Source of the DNA: CAZCQG01 sp964500775
GTDB lineage: Bacteria; Campylobacterota; Campylobacteria; Campylobacterales; CAZCQG01
Assembly (NCBI GenBank): GCA_964500775.1
Contig: CAZCQG010000006.1
Coordinates: 6,209 to 70,208, forward strand
Length of the DNA: 64,000 nucleotides
Reading direction: 5' to 3'
A program made the translations under genes and the position numbers. Below, piece by piece: positions 1 to 9,244 of the stretch. The stretch's first letter is position 1; every line of letters begins with the position of its first letter. The notes beneath the pieces are model-generated. The model worked only from the letters and a program-made list of their open reading frames with translations, was not told the DNA's origin and made no database searches.

Positions 1-282
1 TCGCTCTTTCATAAAATCAAATTCGTCTTCAAGCTCTTCGTCGCGTAATCTCTGTTTTTCTTGTTCTATTTTTCTTTTTTCTTGAATATTGAGGAGCTTC
101 GCCGCTTCCGAGGAGCTGACTAGTTTGCAATTAAATTTTTTTGAATTATCGTATACTTTTTTAGCAAGCGTAGCCGTGGGCGCTTTTGAAGTGTCTTCAA
201 CTATTTTTTCGTACGTGACGTAGGCATCTTTGTTTTCTTTAAATAGGGTATCTAGATCGGTACTTGCTGTTTTTGAAGGCAT
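1..282 (-). CDS. rpoD: RNA polymerase primary sigma factor RpoD, N-terminal part (cut by window edge)
   Basis: A reverse-strand frame runs open from an ATG at 282 to the window edge (94 codons). The peptide begins MPSKTASTDLDTLF and contains VTYEKIVEDTSKAPT, KLVSSSEAAKLLN and DEELEDEFDFMKE. These align well with what I recall of the N-terminal region 1.1 of Helicobacter RpoD, which has CVSYESI, KKLVSSSEYAKKLN and DEELEDGYDFLKE. The core regions 2 to 4 lie outside the window, so the call rests on this region alone. It would be the housekeeping sigma factor. The roughly 150 bases upstream (283-432) hold no gene and presumably carry its promoter. Confidence 0.82.
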   Translation of the reverse strand, partial: MPSKTASTDLDTLFKENKDAYVTYEKIVEDTSKAPTATLAKKVYDNSKKFNCKLVSSSEAAKLLNIQEKRKIEQEKQRLRDEELEDEFDFMKER

Positions 283-432
283 GTGTGCTAGCTCCTAAAA
301 GCTGGATTTAATCATAATGCGTATAAAATGGGGCGTAGAAACACTCCTCATCCCCGCAGAGCGAGGGGTAATTATATCGAAAAATAATAAATTTTCACTT
401 ACTTGAAGGTTTTTGTGCCTTAGATAAACTCC

Positions 433-1071
433 TTACGACTCTTTTATCCCCTCTATATTTGATGCCCTAAAAAGATAAACAAAGAATTTGATTCCTTCTA
501 AAACATAGCTTGTAATACCGGCTTCGTTTTTGTACCAATTCGTTTCGTCGTATATGCTATTTTTCGCGGCGGAAGCTTGGAAAAGAATATCCACGTCATT
601 AAGATTCGCTATTTTGTTAAACGCATAGAGTGCCCTTTTCGTGTGAAACGTATCGGTCACGAGTATCACCCTTTGCATCGGGTGTTCTTTGAGATACCCG
701 ATAAGATCTATGGCTTCATCAAAAGTGCTCGTAGCACCCCCTTTAAGGCTTGGTATTTTTTGTACATTACCGATTCCTTCATAGCCTAAAACCATATTGC
801 TATACGTAGAATCGTCTATTTGAAACGGATAAGATTTGATTGCTTGGGTTTTAGGATCGCTCACTAGGACAATCGGAGCATACCCCTCTTTATAAAGCTT
901 GGCGGCGTGGTAAGCTCTTGTTTCAGAATTACCCGCTAAAAGAAGTATCGCATCCGCCCCTTTTGTCGCATTGTCCACCGAAAAAAACGCAGCATAAGAG
1001 ACCAAAATCTCTTTATAAAAATAAATCGGAAGCGCTACTAAAATTACAGCTATGAGAAGTTTTTTACTCAT
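433..1071 (-). CDS. DUF218 / YdcF-SanA family membrane-anchored protein
   Basis: A 212-residue protein with one N-terminal membrane segment (about residues 4-30) followed by a DUF218 domain. Family marks are ADAILLLAGNSETRAYHAAKLY near residue 40 and the block VILVTDTFHTKRALYAF near 135-151. DUF218 proteins such as YdcF and SanA are linked to envelope processes, but their reactions are poorly defined. Its start overlaps the end of the upstream Sel1 gene by 8 bases, so the two are probably translationally coupled in a moaA-sel1-DUF218 operon. The substrate cannot be told from the sequence. Confidence 0.75.
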   Translation of the reverse strand: MSKKLLIAVILVALPIYFYKEILVSYAAFFSVDNATKGADAILLLAGNSETRAYHAAKLYKEGYAPIVLVSDPKTQAIKSYPFQIDDSTYSNMVLGYEGIGNVQKIPSLKGGATSTFDEAIDLIGYLKEHPMQRVILVTDTFHTKRALYAFNKIANLNDVDILFQASAAKNSIYDETNWYKNEAGITSYVLEGIKFFVYLFRASNIEGIKES

Positions 1072-1915
1072 CGTAGAGCATATATCTATCCCAAACTATC
1101 TTGCAATACTCTCCGCCTGCCACACCCGCTTCTCTGATGAGCTTTTCGGCTTTTTTTCTATCCTTCATCATCATCCCTTTTCCCGAAGCATACAGATGTG
1201 CGAGAGAACATTTTGCCTTGGGGTATCCTTTGTCGGAAGCGGATGTGTACCATTTCAAAGCACTCTCGAAGTCTTGCACGACTCCATCACCCCGCTCATA
1301 CATATTTCCTACGTTGTATTCCGCTTCTACTAGACCTTTTATCGCCGCTTGCTCGTACCAGTATGCCGCTAGTTTTGGATTTCTCGGGGTGGTGTTAGAG
1401 CCTCTATCATAGAGGATTCCGAGATTGAACATCGCTTTTTCGTTCCCTTTTTTTGCCGCCTTGGTGTAGTACTCTATTGCTTTTTTAATATCAACCGCCG
1501 TGCCGTCTCCCTTATTGTAGACCAATCCCATCAAAAACAATGCTTTGTGGTATCCCAATGATGCCGATTCGAAGTAGAGATTTCTTGCATTTACCCTGCT
1601 CTTCAAGCATCCTAGTCCAATGTCATACAAATACGCGAGGTTATATTTTGCGACTGCATTCCCTTTTTCGCTCGCTTTATAGTACCAATCAAACGCCCGC
1701 TCAAAATTTTGATCTACCCCCAATCCATGCTCATACATCACTCCGAGATTGTTCATAGCTCGGACGTTTCCACCGTATGCCAACTCTAGAAATTGTCTGT
1801 ACGCAACGTCATAATTTTTCTCATTATACGAATCAAGCGCGTCTTTAAAAGTAAACTTCGTTTCGGCGAAAATGCACTGTGCAAAAAGCAATAAACCGAC
1901 AAAAATAAATTTCAT
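1064..1915 (-). CDS. Secreted Sel1-repeat (SLR/TPR-like) protein
   Basis: A 283-residue protein with a cleavable signal peptide (MKFIFVGLLLFAQCIFA) followed by about six 36-residue Sel1-like repeats. The repeats show the usual A-x-x-x-L-G-x-x-Y-x-x-G pattern, for example AMNNLGVMYEHGLGVDQNFE. It is probably a periplasmic scaffold or protein-interaction module. Helicobacter cysteine-rich proteins (Hcp) share the fold but have a cysteine pair in each repeat. Here the mature part has only three cysteines, so it is not a true Hcp. The ATG at 1915 has a strong GGAGG 7 bases upstream, and that site overlaps the moaA stop region. Confidence 0.8.
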   Translation of the reverse strand: MKFIFVGLLLFAQCIFAETKFTFKDALDSYNEKNYDVAYRQFLELAYGGNVRAMNNLGVMYEHGLGVDQNFERAFDWYYKASEKGNAVAKYNLAYLYDIGLGCLKSRVNARNLYFESASLGYHKALFLMGLVYNKGDGTAVDIKKAIEYYTKAAKKGNEKAMFNLGILYDRGSNTTPRNPKLAAYWYEQAAIKGLVEAEYNVGNMYERGDGVVQDFESALKWYTSASDKGYPKAKCSLAHLYASGKGMMMKDRKKAEKLIREAGVAGGEYCKIVWDRYMLYDE

Positions 1916-1918
1916 TCA

Positions 1919-2887
1919 TCACCCTCCGGTTTGATAAAAAGCCCTATTTGATTTCTCACCCTCTTCCGCAATTCCCCATCTGTTTTTTTCGGGTTTATTT
2001 TTTACGGCCAATCGTAAAATCTTTTCGATCTCCCTTATATCGCCGCTTTTAATCGTCTCTTTAGCATCTATCGCTTCATCGAAATAGAGGCAAGGGACTA
2101 TTTTCCCCTCCGCACTCAAACGCAGTCTATTGCAATCGTTGCAAAAGTCGTCTCTATGCGGCTCGATTAGCCCAAATACGTAGCCGTCAACTAGCTCAAA
2201 AAGGGTAGCGGGACCGAACGTATTTTTTATCTCGTTTTTTATCTCGTATCTACTTTTTATAATATCTAAAACCTCTTTACCTTTTAAGCCTCGCAATCCA
2301 CCGTTTGCAAAAGAATTTTCCATAAACTCTATAAAGCGCAGTCTCAAACCGCGAGAATGGCAAAAAGCAAAAATATCCAATACCTCATCATCGTTCACGC
2401 CGCGTATCGGGACGCAGTTTATCTTTACGAATAATCCTAATTCTTTGCAAAGCGCTATCCCTCGTAACACATTTTCTAGCGCATCTTTTTGGGTGATTTT
2501 TTTAAATTTTTCTCTTTGGAGGGAATCTAATGAAATGTTGATTCTTTTCAACCCTGCATCTTTTAGTCTTTGTGCCATACCGCAAAGCAACATCCCGTTT
2601 GAAGTGAGGGTAATATCAACCGAATCGTCGTATTCGTGTATGAGTCGTATGAGATCGGGCAGGTCGGATCGGATGGTTGGTTCGCCGCCCGTGATGCGTA
2701 TTTTTTTTATACCGTTATCGATAGCGATTTTGATAAAGGTAAAAAGCTCGTGGACGGATAAGAGATTCTCTTTATGTAGCATATCTATCGGAGTATCGGG
2801 CATACAATACTGACACCTAAAATTGCAATTCTCCGTTACCGAAATTCTAAGATAATTTATCTCCCTGCCGTAGCTATCAACTAACAT
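1919..2887 (-). CDS. moaA: GTP 3',8-cyclase MoaA
   Basis: A radical-SAM enzyme of 322 residues that makes the first molybdenum-cofactor intermediate from GTP together with MoaC. The SAM-binding cluster motif is C21-x3-C25-x2-C28 (ENCNFRCQYCMP). The second 4Fe-4S site is visible as DFCNDCNRLRLS followed by VPCLYF. The chain ends in the conserved Gly-Gly tail (YQTGG). It is divergent from moaE-moaC across a 94-base gap that must hold both promoters. Downstream genes sel1 and DUF218 sit 3 bases away and then overlap, so they are likely co-transcribed although they have no known role in cofactor synthesis. Confidence 0.95.
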   Translation of the reverse strand: MLVDSYGREINYLRISVTENCNFRCQYCMPDTPIDMLHKENLLSVHELFTFIKIAIDNGIKKIRITGGEPTIRSDLPDLIRLIHEYDDSVDITLTSNGMLLCGMAQRLKDAGLKRINISLDSLQREKFKKITQKDALENVLRGIALCKELGLFVKINCVPIRGVNDDEVLDIFAFCHSRGLRLRFIEFMENSFANGGLRGLKGKEVLDIIKSRYEIKNEIKNTFGPATLFELVDGYVFGLIEPHRDDFCNDCNRLRLSAEGKIVPCLYFDEAIDAKETIKSGDIREIEKILRLAVKNKPEKNRWGIAEEGEKSNRAFYQTGG

Positions 2888-2981
2888 CTTCCGCCTATAC
2901 CTAAATGTGGAGGTATTCTATGGAAATATCTTTAAGGTACGCTTTGCTACTCTTGCCAAAAAACACAAAGGCTAAATCCTC

Positions 2982-3431
2982 ATGGTAGAGTTGGCTTTCG
3001 GAGCGCTACATAGCGAAGAGATCTTGCAAAAATGGTATGAAAGAATCAAAGAGAAAAATTGCGGTGCCCTCACCTATTTCGTCGGAATCGTAAGGGATGA
3101 AGAGGGGATCGAGGGATTAAGTTTCGAGATATATGAATCTTTATTGCAAAAATGGTTTTTAGCTTGGGAAGAGAGATTGCAAAAGTTAGATTCTCACATC
3201 TTTATGGCGCACTCTATCGGAGATGTCACGATTCATAAAAGCTCTTTTGTCGCGTGCATCGCATCCCCCAAAAGGAGAGTAGCATTAGAGTATCTCGATG
3301 CGTTCGTGGAAGACTTTAAAACAAATGCACCGATATGGAAATACGACATCAAAAACGGTAAAAAAATCTACGCAGAATCAAGAAGCCACAAGATAGAAGG
3401 CTACGGGATTCTTGGCAAGGAATCACTATGA
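2982..3431 (+). CDS. moaE: Molybdopterin synthase catalytic subunit MoaE
   Basis: A 149-residue MoaE. It shows GALTYFVGIVRDE near the N-terminus, the HSIGDVTIHKSSFVACIASPKR core and the active-site lysine block FKTNAPIWKYD. It inserts dithiolene sulfur into precursor Z with MoaD as the sulfur donor. No moaD is seen in the window. The stop overlaps the moaC start by 4 bases (ATGA), which indicates coupled translation. The start is the first ATG, with an AAGG about 10 bases upstream. Confidence 0.93.
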   Translation: MVELAFGALHSEEILQKWYERIKEKNCGALTYFVGIVRDEEGIEGLSFEIYESLLQKWFLAWEERLQKLDSHIFMAHSIGDVTIHKSSFVACIASPKRRVALEYLDAFVEDFKTNAPIWKYDIKNGKKIYAESRSHKIEGYGILGKESL

Positions 3432-3907
3432 ATCTCACCCACTTAGACGAGCACGACAGACCGAAAATGGTAGATGTCTCGGAGAAAAAAATAACAAAGC
3501 GTACGGCAGTTGCCAGCGGAGAGATCCAAGTAAGCGAAGCGGCATTTCAAAGCGTCGCTCAAAACACGAACAAAAAAGGTCCCGTCCTCCAAACAGCCGT
3601 AGTAGCGGCGATAATGGGGACAAAAAAGACAAGCGACCTCATCCCGATGTGCCATCCGCTGAATCTCACCTCTATCAACTGCGAGATAAGCGAAGATCCG
3701 AAGAATCACATTTTCAAACTCACCGTAACTGCGTCGCTAGAAGGAAAAACGGGCGTGGAGATGGAAGCGCTTACGGGTGTATCTATTGGACTTTTAACGA
3801 TATACGATATGCTCAAAGCTATAGACAAAAGTATGGTGATACGCGATATAAAGCTAGAATCTAAAACAGGCGGAAAAAGCGGGGATTATCGGAGAGGGGA
3901 GGATTAG
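3428..3907 (+). CDS. moaC: Cyclic pyranopterin monophosphate synthase MoaC
   Basis: A 159-residue MoaC, the partner of MoaA in making cyclic pyranopterin monophosphate. Diagnostic blocks are KRTAVASGEI, the active-site LIPMCHPLNLT, GVEMEALTGVSIGLLTIYDM and the C-terminal GGKSGDYRR. Length is typical for the family. It is translated from an ATG that overlaps the moaE stop. Its last 4 bases overlap the convergent DAHP synthase gene, so there is no room for a separate terminator between them. Confidence 0.95.
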   Translation: MNLTHLDEHDRPKMVDVSEKKITKRTAVASGEIQVSEAAFQSVAQNTNKKGPVLQTAVVAAIMGTKKTSDLIPMCHPLNLTSINCEISEDPKNHIFKLTVTASLEGKTGVEMEALTGVSIGLLTIYDMLKAIDKSMVIRDIKLESKTGGKSGDYRRGED

Positions 3908-5256
3908 CTTTTTTTGCTATTCCTAAAAATCTCCGAGATCAAAAATGCCATCTCTAATGCTTGATCGGCGTTGAGGCGCGGGTCACAGAAAGTGTGGTAT
4001 CTGTCTTTGAGGCTCTCTTCGGTCACGGTTTTTGCGCCGCCGATGCACTCGGTGACATCTTGTCCGGTCATCTCTAGATGGACGCCGCCCGCGATACTCC
4101 CTTCGGCTTTGTGGATCTCAAAAAAGTTTTGCACCTCTTTAAGTACATTGTCAAAAACTCTCGTCTTATAACCCGATTCGGTTTTGATGGTATTGCCGTG
4201 CATCGGATCGCTTGACCATAGGACGTTTTTTCCCTCTTTTTTGACCGCTCTTATGAGCTCCGGCAAATACGTTCCTATTTTTTCCGCACCCATCCGCACG
4301 ATGATATTGAGCCTTCCTGCTTCGTTACGTGGATTGAGCACGTCGCAAAGCTCGATAAGTTCTTCGGGTTTTATCGTAGGTCCGGCTTTGAGACCGATCG
4401 GATTTCCTATCCCGCGCAAAAACTCTACGTGTGCCCCTTTTGGATCTCTCGTCCTATCCCCTATCCAGAGCATATGTGCGGAGCAGTCGAAATATTCGCC
4501 GCTTAGACTATCCTTTCTCGTGAGTGCTTGCTCATACCCTAGCAATAATGCCTCGTGCGAAGTATAAAACGCCGTCTCTCTTATCGAGGGGGTATTTTGT
4601 GCGGTGATTCCGCATGCTTCCATAAAGCGCAACGCATCGGAGATTCTGCAAGCCATTTGCTCAAACTTTTCACCGATAGCAGTCGATTTGACAAAGTCGA
4701 GATTCCACTTGTGTATCTGATGTAAATCGGCAAAGCCGCCTTGGGCAAATGCCCGTAACAAATTGAGTGTGGCAGCGGATTGATTGTATGCGTCTATGAG
4801 TTTATTAGGATCGGGTTTTCTCGCTTCGACATCGGCTTCTATGGAGTTGACTATATCTCCTCTATAGCTAGGATACGATACGCCGTCTATCTCCTCAAAA
4901 TCGGCACTTCTCGGTTTGGCAAACTGCCCCGCTACTCTTCCTACTTTTACGACAGGCATACCTCCTGCGTACGTTAGTACCGCCGCCATTTGCAAAATGA
5001 CCTTAAAAAGGTCTCTGATGTTGACTGCGTTAAACTGCGTAAAACTCTCGGCACAATCTCCGCCTTGGAGCAAAAACGCCTCGCCGCGGGATACTTTTGC
5101 CAAATCATTTTTGAGATTCCTAGCTTCACCTGCAAACACAAGCGGAGGAAACGCTTTGAGTTTCGCCTCTACGTCGCTTAGTTTTTGTATATCTTCATAA
5201 ATAGGTTGCTGTTTTATCTCTTTGCTTCTCCAGCTATCGATTTTCCAATTTTCCAT
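3904..5256 (-). CDS. Class II (plant-type) 3-deoxy-7-phosphoheptulonate synthase
   Basis: A 450-residue enzyme that condenses phosphoenolpyruvate and erythrose 4-phosphate in the first step of the shikimate pathway. Class II marks are FLLQGGDCAESF near residue 80, GRVAGQFAKPRS, GNPIGLKAGPT, WSSDPMHGNT and a GGVHLEMTGQDVTECIGG block. Campylobacterota usually rely on this class, which supports the lineage call. Gene names vary between species (aroF or aroG), so none is given. The gene is probably monocistronic: 53 bases separate it from the next gene upstream. Confidence 0.93.
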   Translation of the reverse strand: MENWKIDSWRSKEIKQQPIYEDIQKLSDVEAKLKAFPPLVFAGEARNLKNDLAKVSRGEAFLLQGGDCAESFTQFNAVNIRDLFKVILQMAAVLTYAGGMPVVKVGRVAGQFAKPRSADFEEIDGVSYPSYRGDIVNSIEADVEARKPDPNKLIDAYNQSAATLNLLRAFAQGGFADLHQIHKWNLDFVKSTAIGEKFEQMACRISDALRFMEACGITAQNTPSIRETAFYTSHEALLLGYEQALTRKDSLSGEYFDCSAHMLWIGDRTRDPKGAHVEFLRGIGNPIGLKAGPTIKPEELIELCDVLNPRNEAGRLNIIVRMGAEKIGTYLPELIRAVKKEGKNVLWSSDPMHGNTIKTESGYKTRVFDNVLKEVQNFFEIHKAEGSIAGGVHLEMTGQDVTECIGGAKTVTEESLKDRYHTFCDPRLNADQALEMAFLISEIFRNSKKS

Positions 5257-5309
5257 AATTATTTGAACCTTAACCTTATAGTTTTTAGAGGGGTATTGTA
5301 TTGAAAGAA

Positions 5310-6200
5310 TTATTTTATATCAATATCGGAAGAGAGGGCGTAATTCATAGCTCTTAGCGAAAATATGTTTTGTGATTTTGAAAAAGCGTCTTGTATGTTT
5401 GATTCTTGGAAGTCAAGATTTGCTTTATTATCAAACAAAAGTCCATAGAGCAGCTCTTTACTTCGGAGACTTTGTGCCAAAAGAAACGTCTCGCTCTCTT
5501 CGCTCAAAAAATCTTTATCCACCGTATCTAAATTAAAACCTCTTTCTTCGATAAAACGCCTAGAATCTCCCTTGGAATCTAGTAATTCCATTTCGCGTTG
5601 CGAAGCTATGAGGGTTTTCTCGGTCCCTATTGAGAGGATTAGCGATGTGTAATTTGCGCTTGCTTCTTCCAAGCTTTGCTCCACATTTTGCACCAAAAAC
5701 TCTCTATCGGAATCTAGCGTCTCATCTTCTAATACGCTCGGTATAGGAGTGTTATTTAGTGCCGATTCTATCCACGCTCCAAATTCGCCGTAGTTATCTT
5801 TTTTTTCGGACAAAATCTCACGCTCTTCTTTTAATGCTCGTACCATTTTTTTCAAACTCGTGAGAAAATCCTCCTCAAGAATCGCTCCATCACTATATTC
5901 TCGTAGCTTTTCTTTGAGCTGTTGTATATACCCTTCTTGCCTGCTCAACGACTTTTCCGCTTCCTGCATCAGCGAGTATCGTAAGACACTTTGTTTTGAG
6001 AGTTGGGCGAGTTTGTAGTTTTCATCGTTGTGTGCAAGTTTTTTGGCTAAATCACTAAAATACTGCGCATCCGCATCGACGCTATTTCTGTATTGCAACG
6101 ACCTAGATGCAATAGTTCCATCTCGAATATCGAGATATTTTTTTATCTCGGAGGTTTTATTAATATATACGGGGGTAACGCCTAAAGCTAGACCGACCAT
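5310..6200 (-). CDS. Coiled-coil protein of unknown function
   Basis: I do not recognise this 296-residue protein. It has no signal peptide or clear membrane segment. Most of it is predicted-helical and charged, with heptad-like stretches around residues 75-135 (for example AEKSLSRQEGYIQQLKEKL) and 175-215. The helical N- and C-terminal parts with a variable middle faintly recall flagellin or hook-associated proteins, and cheV lies directly upstream, but no signature residues support that. The ATG at 6200 has AAGAG 8 bases upstream. It is co-oriented with cheV across a 72-base gap and could be read from it. Confidence 0.6.
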   Translation of the reverse strand: MVGLALGVTPVYINKTSEIKKYLDIRDGTIASRSLQYRNSVDADAQYFSDLAKKLAHNDENYKLAQLSKQSVLRYSLMQEAEKSLSRQEGYIQQLKEKLREYSDGAILEEDFLTSLKKMVRALKEEREILSEKKDNYGEFGAWIESALNNTPIPSVLEDETLDSDREFLVQNVEQSLEEASANYTSLILSIGTEKTLIASQREMELLDSKGDSRRFIEERGFNLDTVDKDFLSEESETFLLAQSLRSKELLYGLLFDNKANLDFQESNIQDAFSKSQNIFSLRAMNYALSSDIDIK

Positions 6201-6272
6201 ATTGCAACTCTTATGTTATTGTGGATTGTTTATTTTATTCTTTTTTTATGAAAAAAGGATAAAGCGGGGCGA

Positions 6273-7211
6273 TTAAAGAAAAGTTGCGAGTACCTCTTTT
6301 ATCTCTACGGGATTTGACTTCGATATAAACGCGTCCGCACTCAATTTTTTCGCCATATTTTTATTAGAATCGCCGCTCATAGAAGAGTTTACCACGATTG
6401 GGATATTTTGCGTATGCTTGTGGTCTTTGAGCTGTTTTATCACCTCAAAACCGCTGGCTTCAGGCATCTCTAAATCGGTGATAACAACACCGATATTTTC
6501 AACATCGGTATCTTCGGCAAATACATAATCTAGCAATAATCTGCCGTTTTGGAAATCCTTGTGCGGCACCTGTAGTTTATCGAGTATCTTTTGCATCATT
6601 TTCATAGCCGATGGAGAATCTTCGGCAAGCAAAACCTCTTTATTTCTCGAATCTAACTCATCCAAGCTATCAAGTTCGATTTCCTTATTTTCCTCCACCC
6701 ACGGAAAAACATCAACAAGCATTTTTTCAATGTCAACGATTTGCACGATAGAATCATCAATATATTTGGTATTACCTGTTATCTTTCCGTTTCCGGTGTT
6801 GATTCCGAGATCGCTACTTTGGTTGACTTGCGACCATTTGCGGCTAATGATTCTTTTTGCATCCTTTATCCGAATCCCCACGACACAATCCGAAAAATCA
6901 CATATCATTACAAACAATTCATCGCACTCTATCCCGTGTGTAGATAAATCTATCTCTTTATCGCGAGGATCGTACCGAAACCATTTTTTGAGATCCACCA
7001 ACGGCAATGTTTCGTCTCTGACGGTAATGAGCCCCTCAAGTAACGAACACTTTCCGTTTGATATGCGAGTGATCTCTCCGTCGTATCGAATCACTTCTCG
7101 CACTTTAAAAATGTTTACCGCATACACTTGCTCTTTTACGCCTAATCCGAAACAGAAAAATTGTACTTCGTTGTTGAGGTAGAGTTGGGTGGTTTTATCG
7201 ATGTCTAGCAT
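6273..7211 (-). CDS. cheV: Chemotaxis coupling protein CheV (CheW domain fused to a receiver domain)
   Basis: 312 residues in two parts. An N-terminal CheW-like coupling domain (about 10-175) includes YAVNIFKVREVIRY and LLEGLITVRDETLPLVDL. A C-terminal response-regulator receiver (about 192-312) has acidic residues E197 and D198, the phospho-acceptor D246 in VVITDLEMPE, and the conserved lysine in AFISKSNP. CheV links chemoreceptors to the CheA kinase and adapts signalling through phosphorylation. Campylobacterota commonly carry one or more CheV proteins. It is divergent from ligA across 74 bases. Confidence 0.94.
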   Translation of the reverse strand: MLDIDKTTQLYLNNEVQFFCFGLGVKEQVYAVNIFKVREVIRYDGEITRISNGKCSLLEGLITVRDETLPLVDLKKWFRYDPRDKEIDLSTHGIECDELFVMICDFSDCVVGIRIKDAKRIISRKWSQVNQSSDLGINTGNGKITGNTKYIDDSIVQIVDIEKMLVDVFPWVEENKEIELDSLDELDSRNKEVLLAEDSPSAMKMMQKILDKLQVPHKDFQNGRLLLDYVFAEDTDVENIGVVITDLEMPEASGFEVIKQLKDHKHTQNIPIVVNSSMSGDSNKNMAKKLSADAFISKSNPVEIKEVLATFL

Positions 7212-7246
7212 GGTTGTCCCTAGAACGCTTTTTATTAACTATTCCC

Positions 7247-7252
7247 TATAAT
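7247..7252 (+). promoter_or_regulatory. Candidate -10 element for ligA
   Basis: A perfect TATAAT lies 33 bases before the ligA ATG within the cheV-ligA divergent gap, in an AT-rich setting without an obvious -35 box, as is usual for Campylobacterota sigma-70 promoters. The gap also has to serve cheV in the opposite direction; TACAAT on the reverse strand at about 7253-7258 is a candidate there. Confidence 0.45.
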
Positions 7253-7285
7253 TGTACATAAACTTTCTTAGCTTACGGAGAAAAA

Positions 7286-9244
7286 ATGGATTATCAAGAT
7301 TATTTAAACAAAGTCTCTCAAATAAGTAAATATGCACATTACTATTACGTCCTTGATAATCCTTTAGTAAGCGATGCAGAATATGACAAACTCTACCATG
7401 AGGTAGTCTCCATCGAACAAGCGCATCCCGAATGGATAGATGCGGCATCGCCGACGCAGCGAGTAGGCGGGAAGCTATTGGAGGGATTTGGCAAGGCGGA
7501 GCATTTGGAGCGGATGTGGAGTTTGGAGGACGTCTTTGATTTTGACGAGCTCCTCACTTGGGTGAATAGAATCAAAAAAGAGTTTAAAGAGCTGCGATTC
7601 CTTTGTGAGCCGAAATTTGACGGCGCTAGCCTCAATCTCGTCTATGAAGATGGAATCTTGCGACAAGCCATCACTAGAGGAGACGGAAGAATCGGCGAAG
7701 AAATCACGGCAAATGCGCGGGTGATAAATACGATTCCGCTTAGAATCGAACACAAAGGGTTACTAGAAGTACGGGGTGAAGTGGTCATCACCAAAGAGGA
7801 TTTTGAAGCGATAAATATTGAGCGGAGCCAAGAAGGCGAATCACTCTTCGCCAATCCGCGAAATGCCGCTAGCGGCAGCCTGCGGCAGCTAGACCCTAGA
7901 ATCGTACAAAAACGGCGGCTCATATTTTTGCCGTGGGGCATCGGGAGAAACTCCATCATAGAATCCTCGCTTGCTAAAAAGATGGAATATATCTACTCGC
8001 TTGGATTTAAACGCCCCGATTCTAGGGGAGTATTTGAGGACATACACGACATCGAGCTTTTTTACAAAGAGATGGTGGAGAAACGAAACGACTTCCCGAT
8101 GATGCTCGATGGAATGGTGATAAAAGTAGATGACATCAACATACAAAACGAACTGGGCTACACGATAAAATCGCCGAAATTCGCCTGTGCGTATAAATTT
8201 CCCGCCGTAGAAAAAACCGCCAAGATAAACGACGTGGTGCTTCAAGTCGGAAGAACGGGAAACATCACCCCCGTAGCGTTGCTAGAGCCCGTCAGCATCG
8301 AAGGGGCGATGATCTCGCGCGCCACGCTGCATAATTTTGACGAGATCGAGCGCAAAGACATCCGAATCGGTGATAGCGTCATCATCATCCGTAGCGGAGA
8401 CGTGATTCCAAAAATCATAAAAAGCACCCCTGAATTGCGTGTAGGGAGTGAGCAAATTATCGAACGACCGCAATTCTGCCCTACTTGCGGCGGGGAACTG
8501 CTCGATGAAGGGGCACTCATCAAGTGTCAAAACCTCGCCTGCCCCGATAGGATAGTCAACAACCTCATCCACTTTTGCTCCAAAAAAGCGCTCAATATCG
8601 AAGGATTGGGTGAGAAGATCGTCACTCTCCTCTATGAAAAAGGAATCATCAAAGAGGTCAAGGATATTTTTTCCCTCGACAAAGAGACGCTTTTGGGATT
8701 GGAAGGATTCAAAGAGAAAAAAGCACAAAACATCCTTGAGAGTATCACCGCGGTTATCGGCGCTCCGTGCCATCGATTTATCTTTGCGCTAGGAATCGAA
8801 CATATCGGGGAAGGGGCAAGCAGAGAACTGTGTGCAGCATTTGGGATAGATTTTTTAAACAGAAGTTATGAGGAGTATATCGGAATCTCGGGATTTGGCG
8901 AAGAGATGGCGAAATCGCTTTTGGAATTTAGCCGCGTCAACACACAAAAAGTCGCCGAACTCATAGCGATACTCCAACCCCAATCCGCCGCAAAAATGCA
9001 AGTTGCCGATTCGCCGTTTGCGGGAAAAAGCGTGGTGATTACCGGCACTCTCTCCATCGGGCGGGATGAGCTTAAAGAGAGGCTCCTAGCACTCGGCGCG
9101 AAGATAAGCGGTAGCGTTTCAAAAAAGACCGACTACCTCATCTGCGGAGAGAGTGCGGGGAGCAAACTCGATAAAGCGCAAGAGCTTGGAATCGCGATAC
9201 TTGACGAAGCGGGACTAGAATCGCTCTTAGCCCAGATTGATTGA
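7286..9244 (+). CDS. ligA: NAD-dependent DNA ligase LigA
   Basis: A 652-residue ligase with the full bacterial architecture: domain Ia (YYYVLDNPLVSDAEYD), adenylation domain with the nucleophilic lysine K110 in CEPKFDGASL, OB fold, a four-cysteine zinc finger (CPTCGG ... CQNLACP), helix-hairpin-helix region and a C-terminal BRCT domain (GKSVVITGTLSIGRDELK). It seals nicks during replication and repair using NAD. The start has GGAG just upstream. The 3' end overlaps the convergent gspF by 18 bases. Confidence 0.97.
   Translation: MDYQDYLNKVSQISKYAHYYYVLDNPLVSDAEYDKLYHEVVSIEQAHPEWIDAASPTQRVGGKLLEGFGKAEHLERMWSLEDVFDFDELLTWVNRIKKEFKELRFLCEPKFDGASLNLVYEDGILRQAITRGDGRIGEEITANARVINTIPLRIEHKGLLEVRGEVVITKEDFEAINIERSQEGESLFANPRNAASGSLRQLDPRIVQKRRLIFLPWGIGRNSIIESSLAKKMEYIYSLGFKRPDSRGVFEDIHDIELFYKEMVEKRNDFPMMLDGMVIKVDDINIQNELGYTIKSPKFACAYKFPAVEKTAKINDVVLQVGRTGNITPVALLEPVSIEGAMISRATLHNFDEIERKDIRIGDSVIIIRSGDVIPKIIKSTPELRVGSEQIIERPQFCPTCGGELLDEGALIKCQNLACPDRIVNNLIHFCSKKALNIEGLGEKIVTLLYEKGIIKEVKDIFSLDKETLLGLEGFKEKKAQNILESITAVIGAPCHRFIFALGIEHIGEGASRELCAAFGIDFLNRSYEEYIGISGFGEEMAKSLLEFSRVNTQKVAELIAILQPQSAAKMQVADSPFAGKSVVITGTLSIGRDELKERLLALGAKISGSVSKKTDYLICGESAGSKLDKAQELGIAILDEAGLESLLAQID

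Noticed and set aside
310..400. GC-rich hairpin CCCC...GGGG as a terminator of the DUF218 gene
   Set aside because: The stem is short and imperfect and is not followed by a T run on either strand.
1064..1915. Helicobacter cysteine-rich protein (Hcp)
   Set aside because: The repeats fit Sel1, but the paired cysteines that define Hcp repeats are missing.
2888..2981. Molybdenum-cofactor riboswitch between moaA and moaE
   Set aside because: The gap is only 94 bases and must hold two promoters; I could not fold the conserved Moco RNA structure.
3412..3864. 150-codon open frame inside moaC
   Set aside because: It is a shadow in another frame of a clear moaC; the peptide is Arg/Lys/Ser-rich without any family signal.
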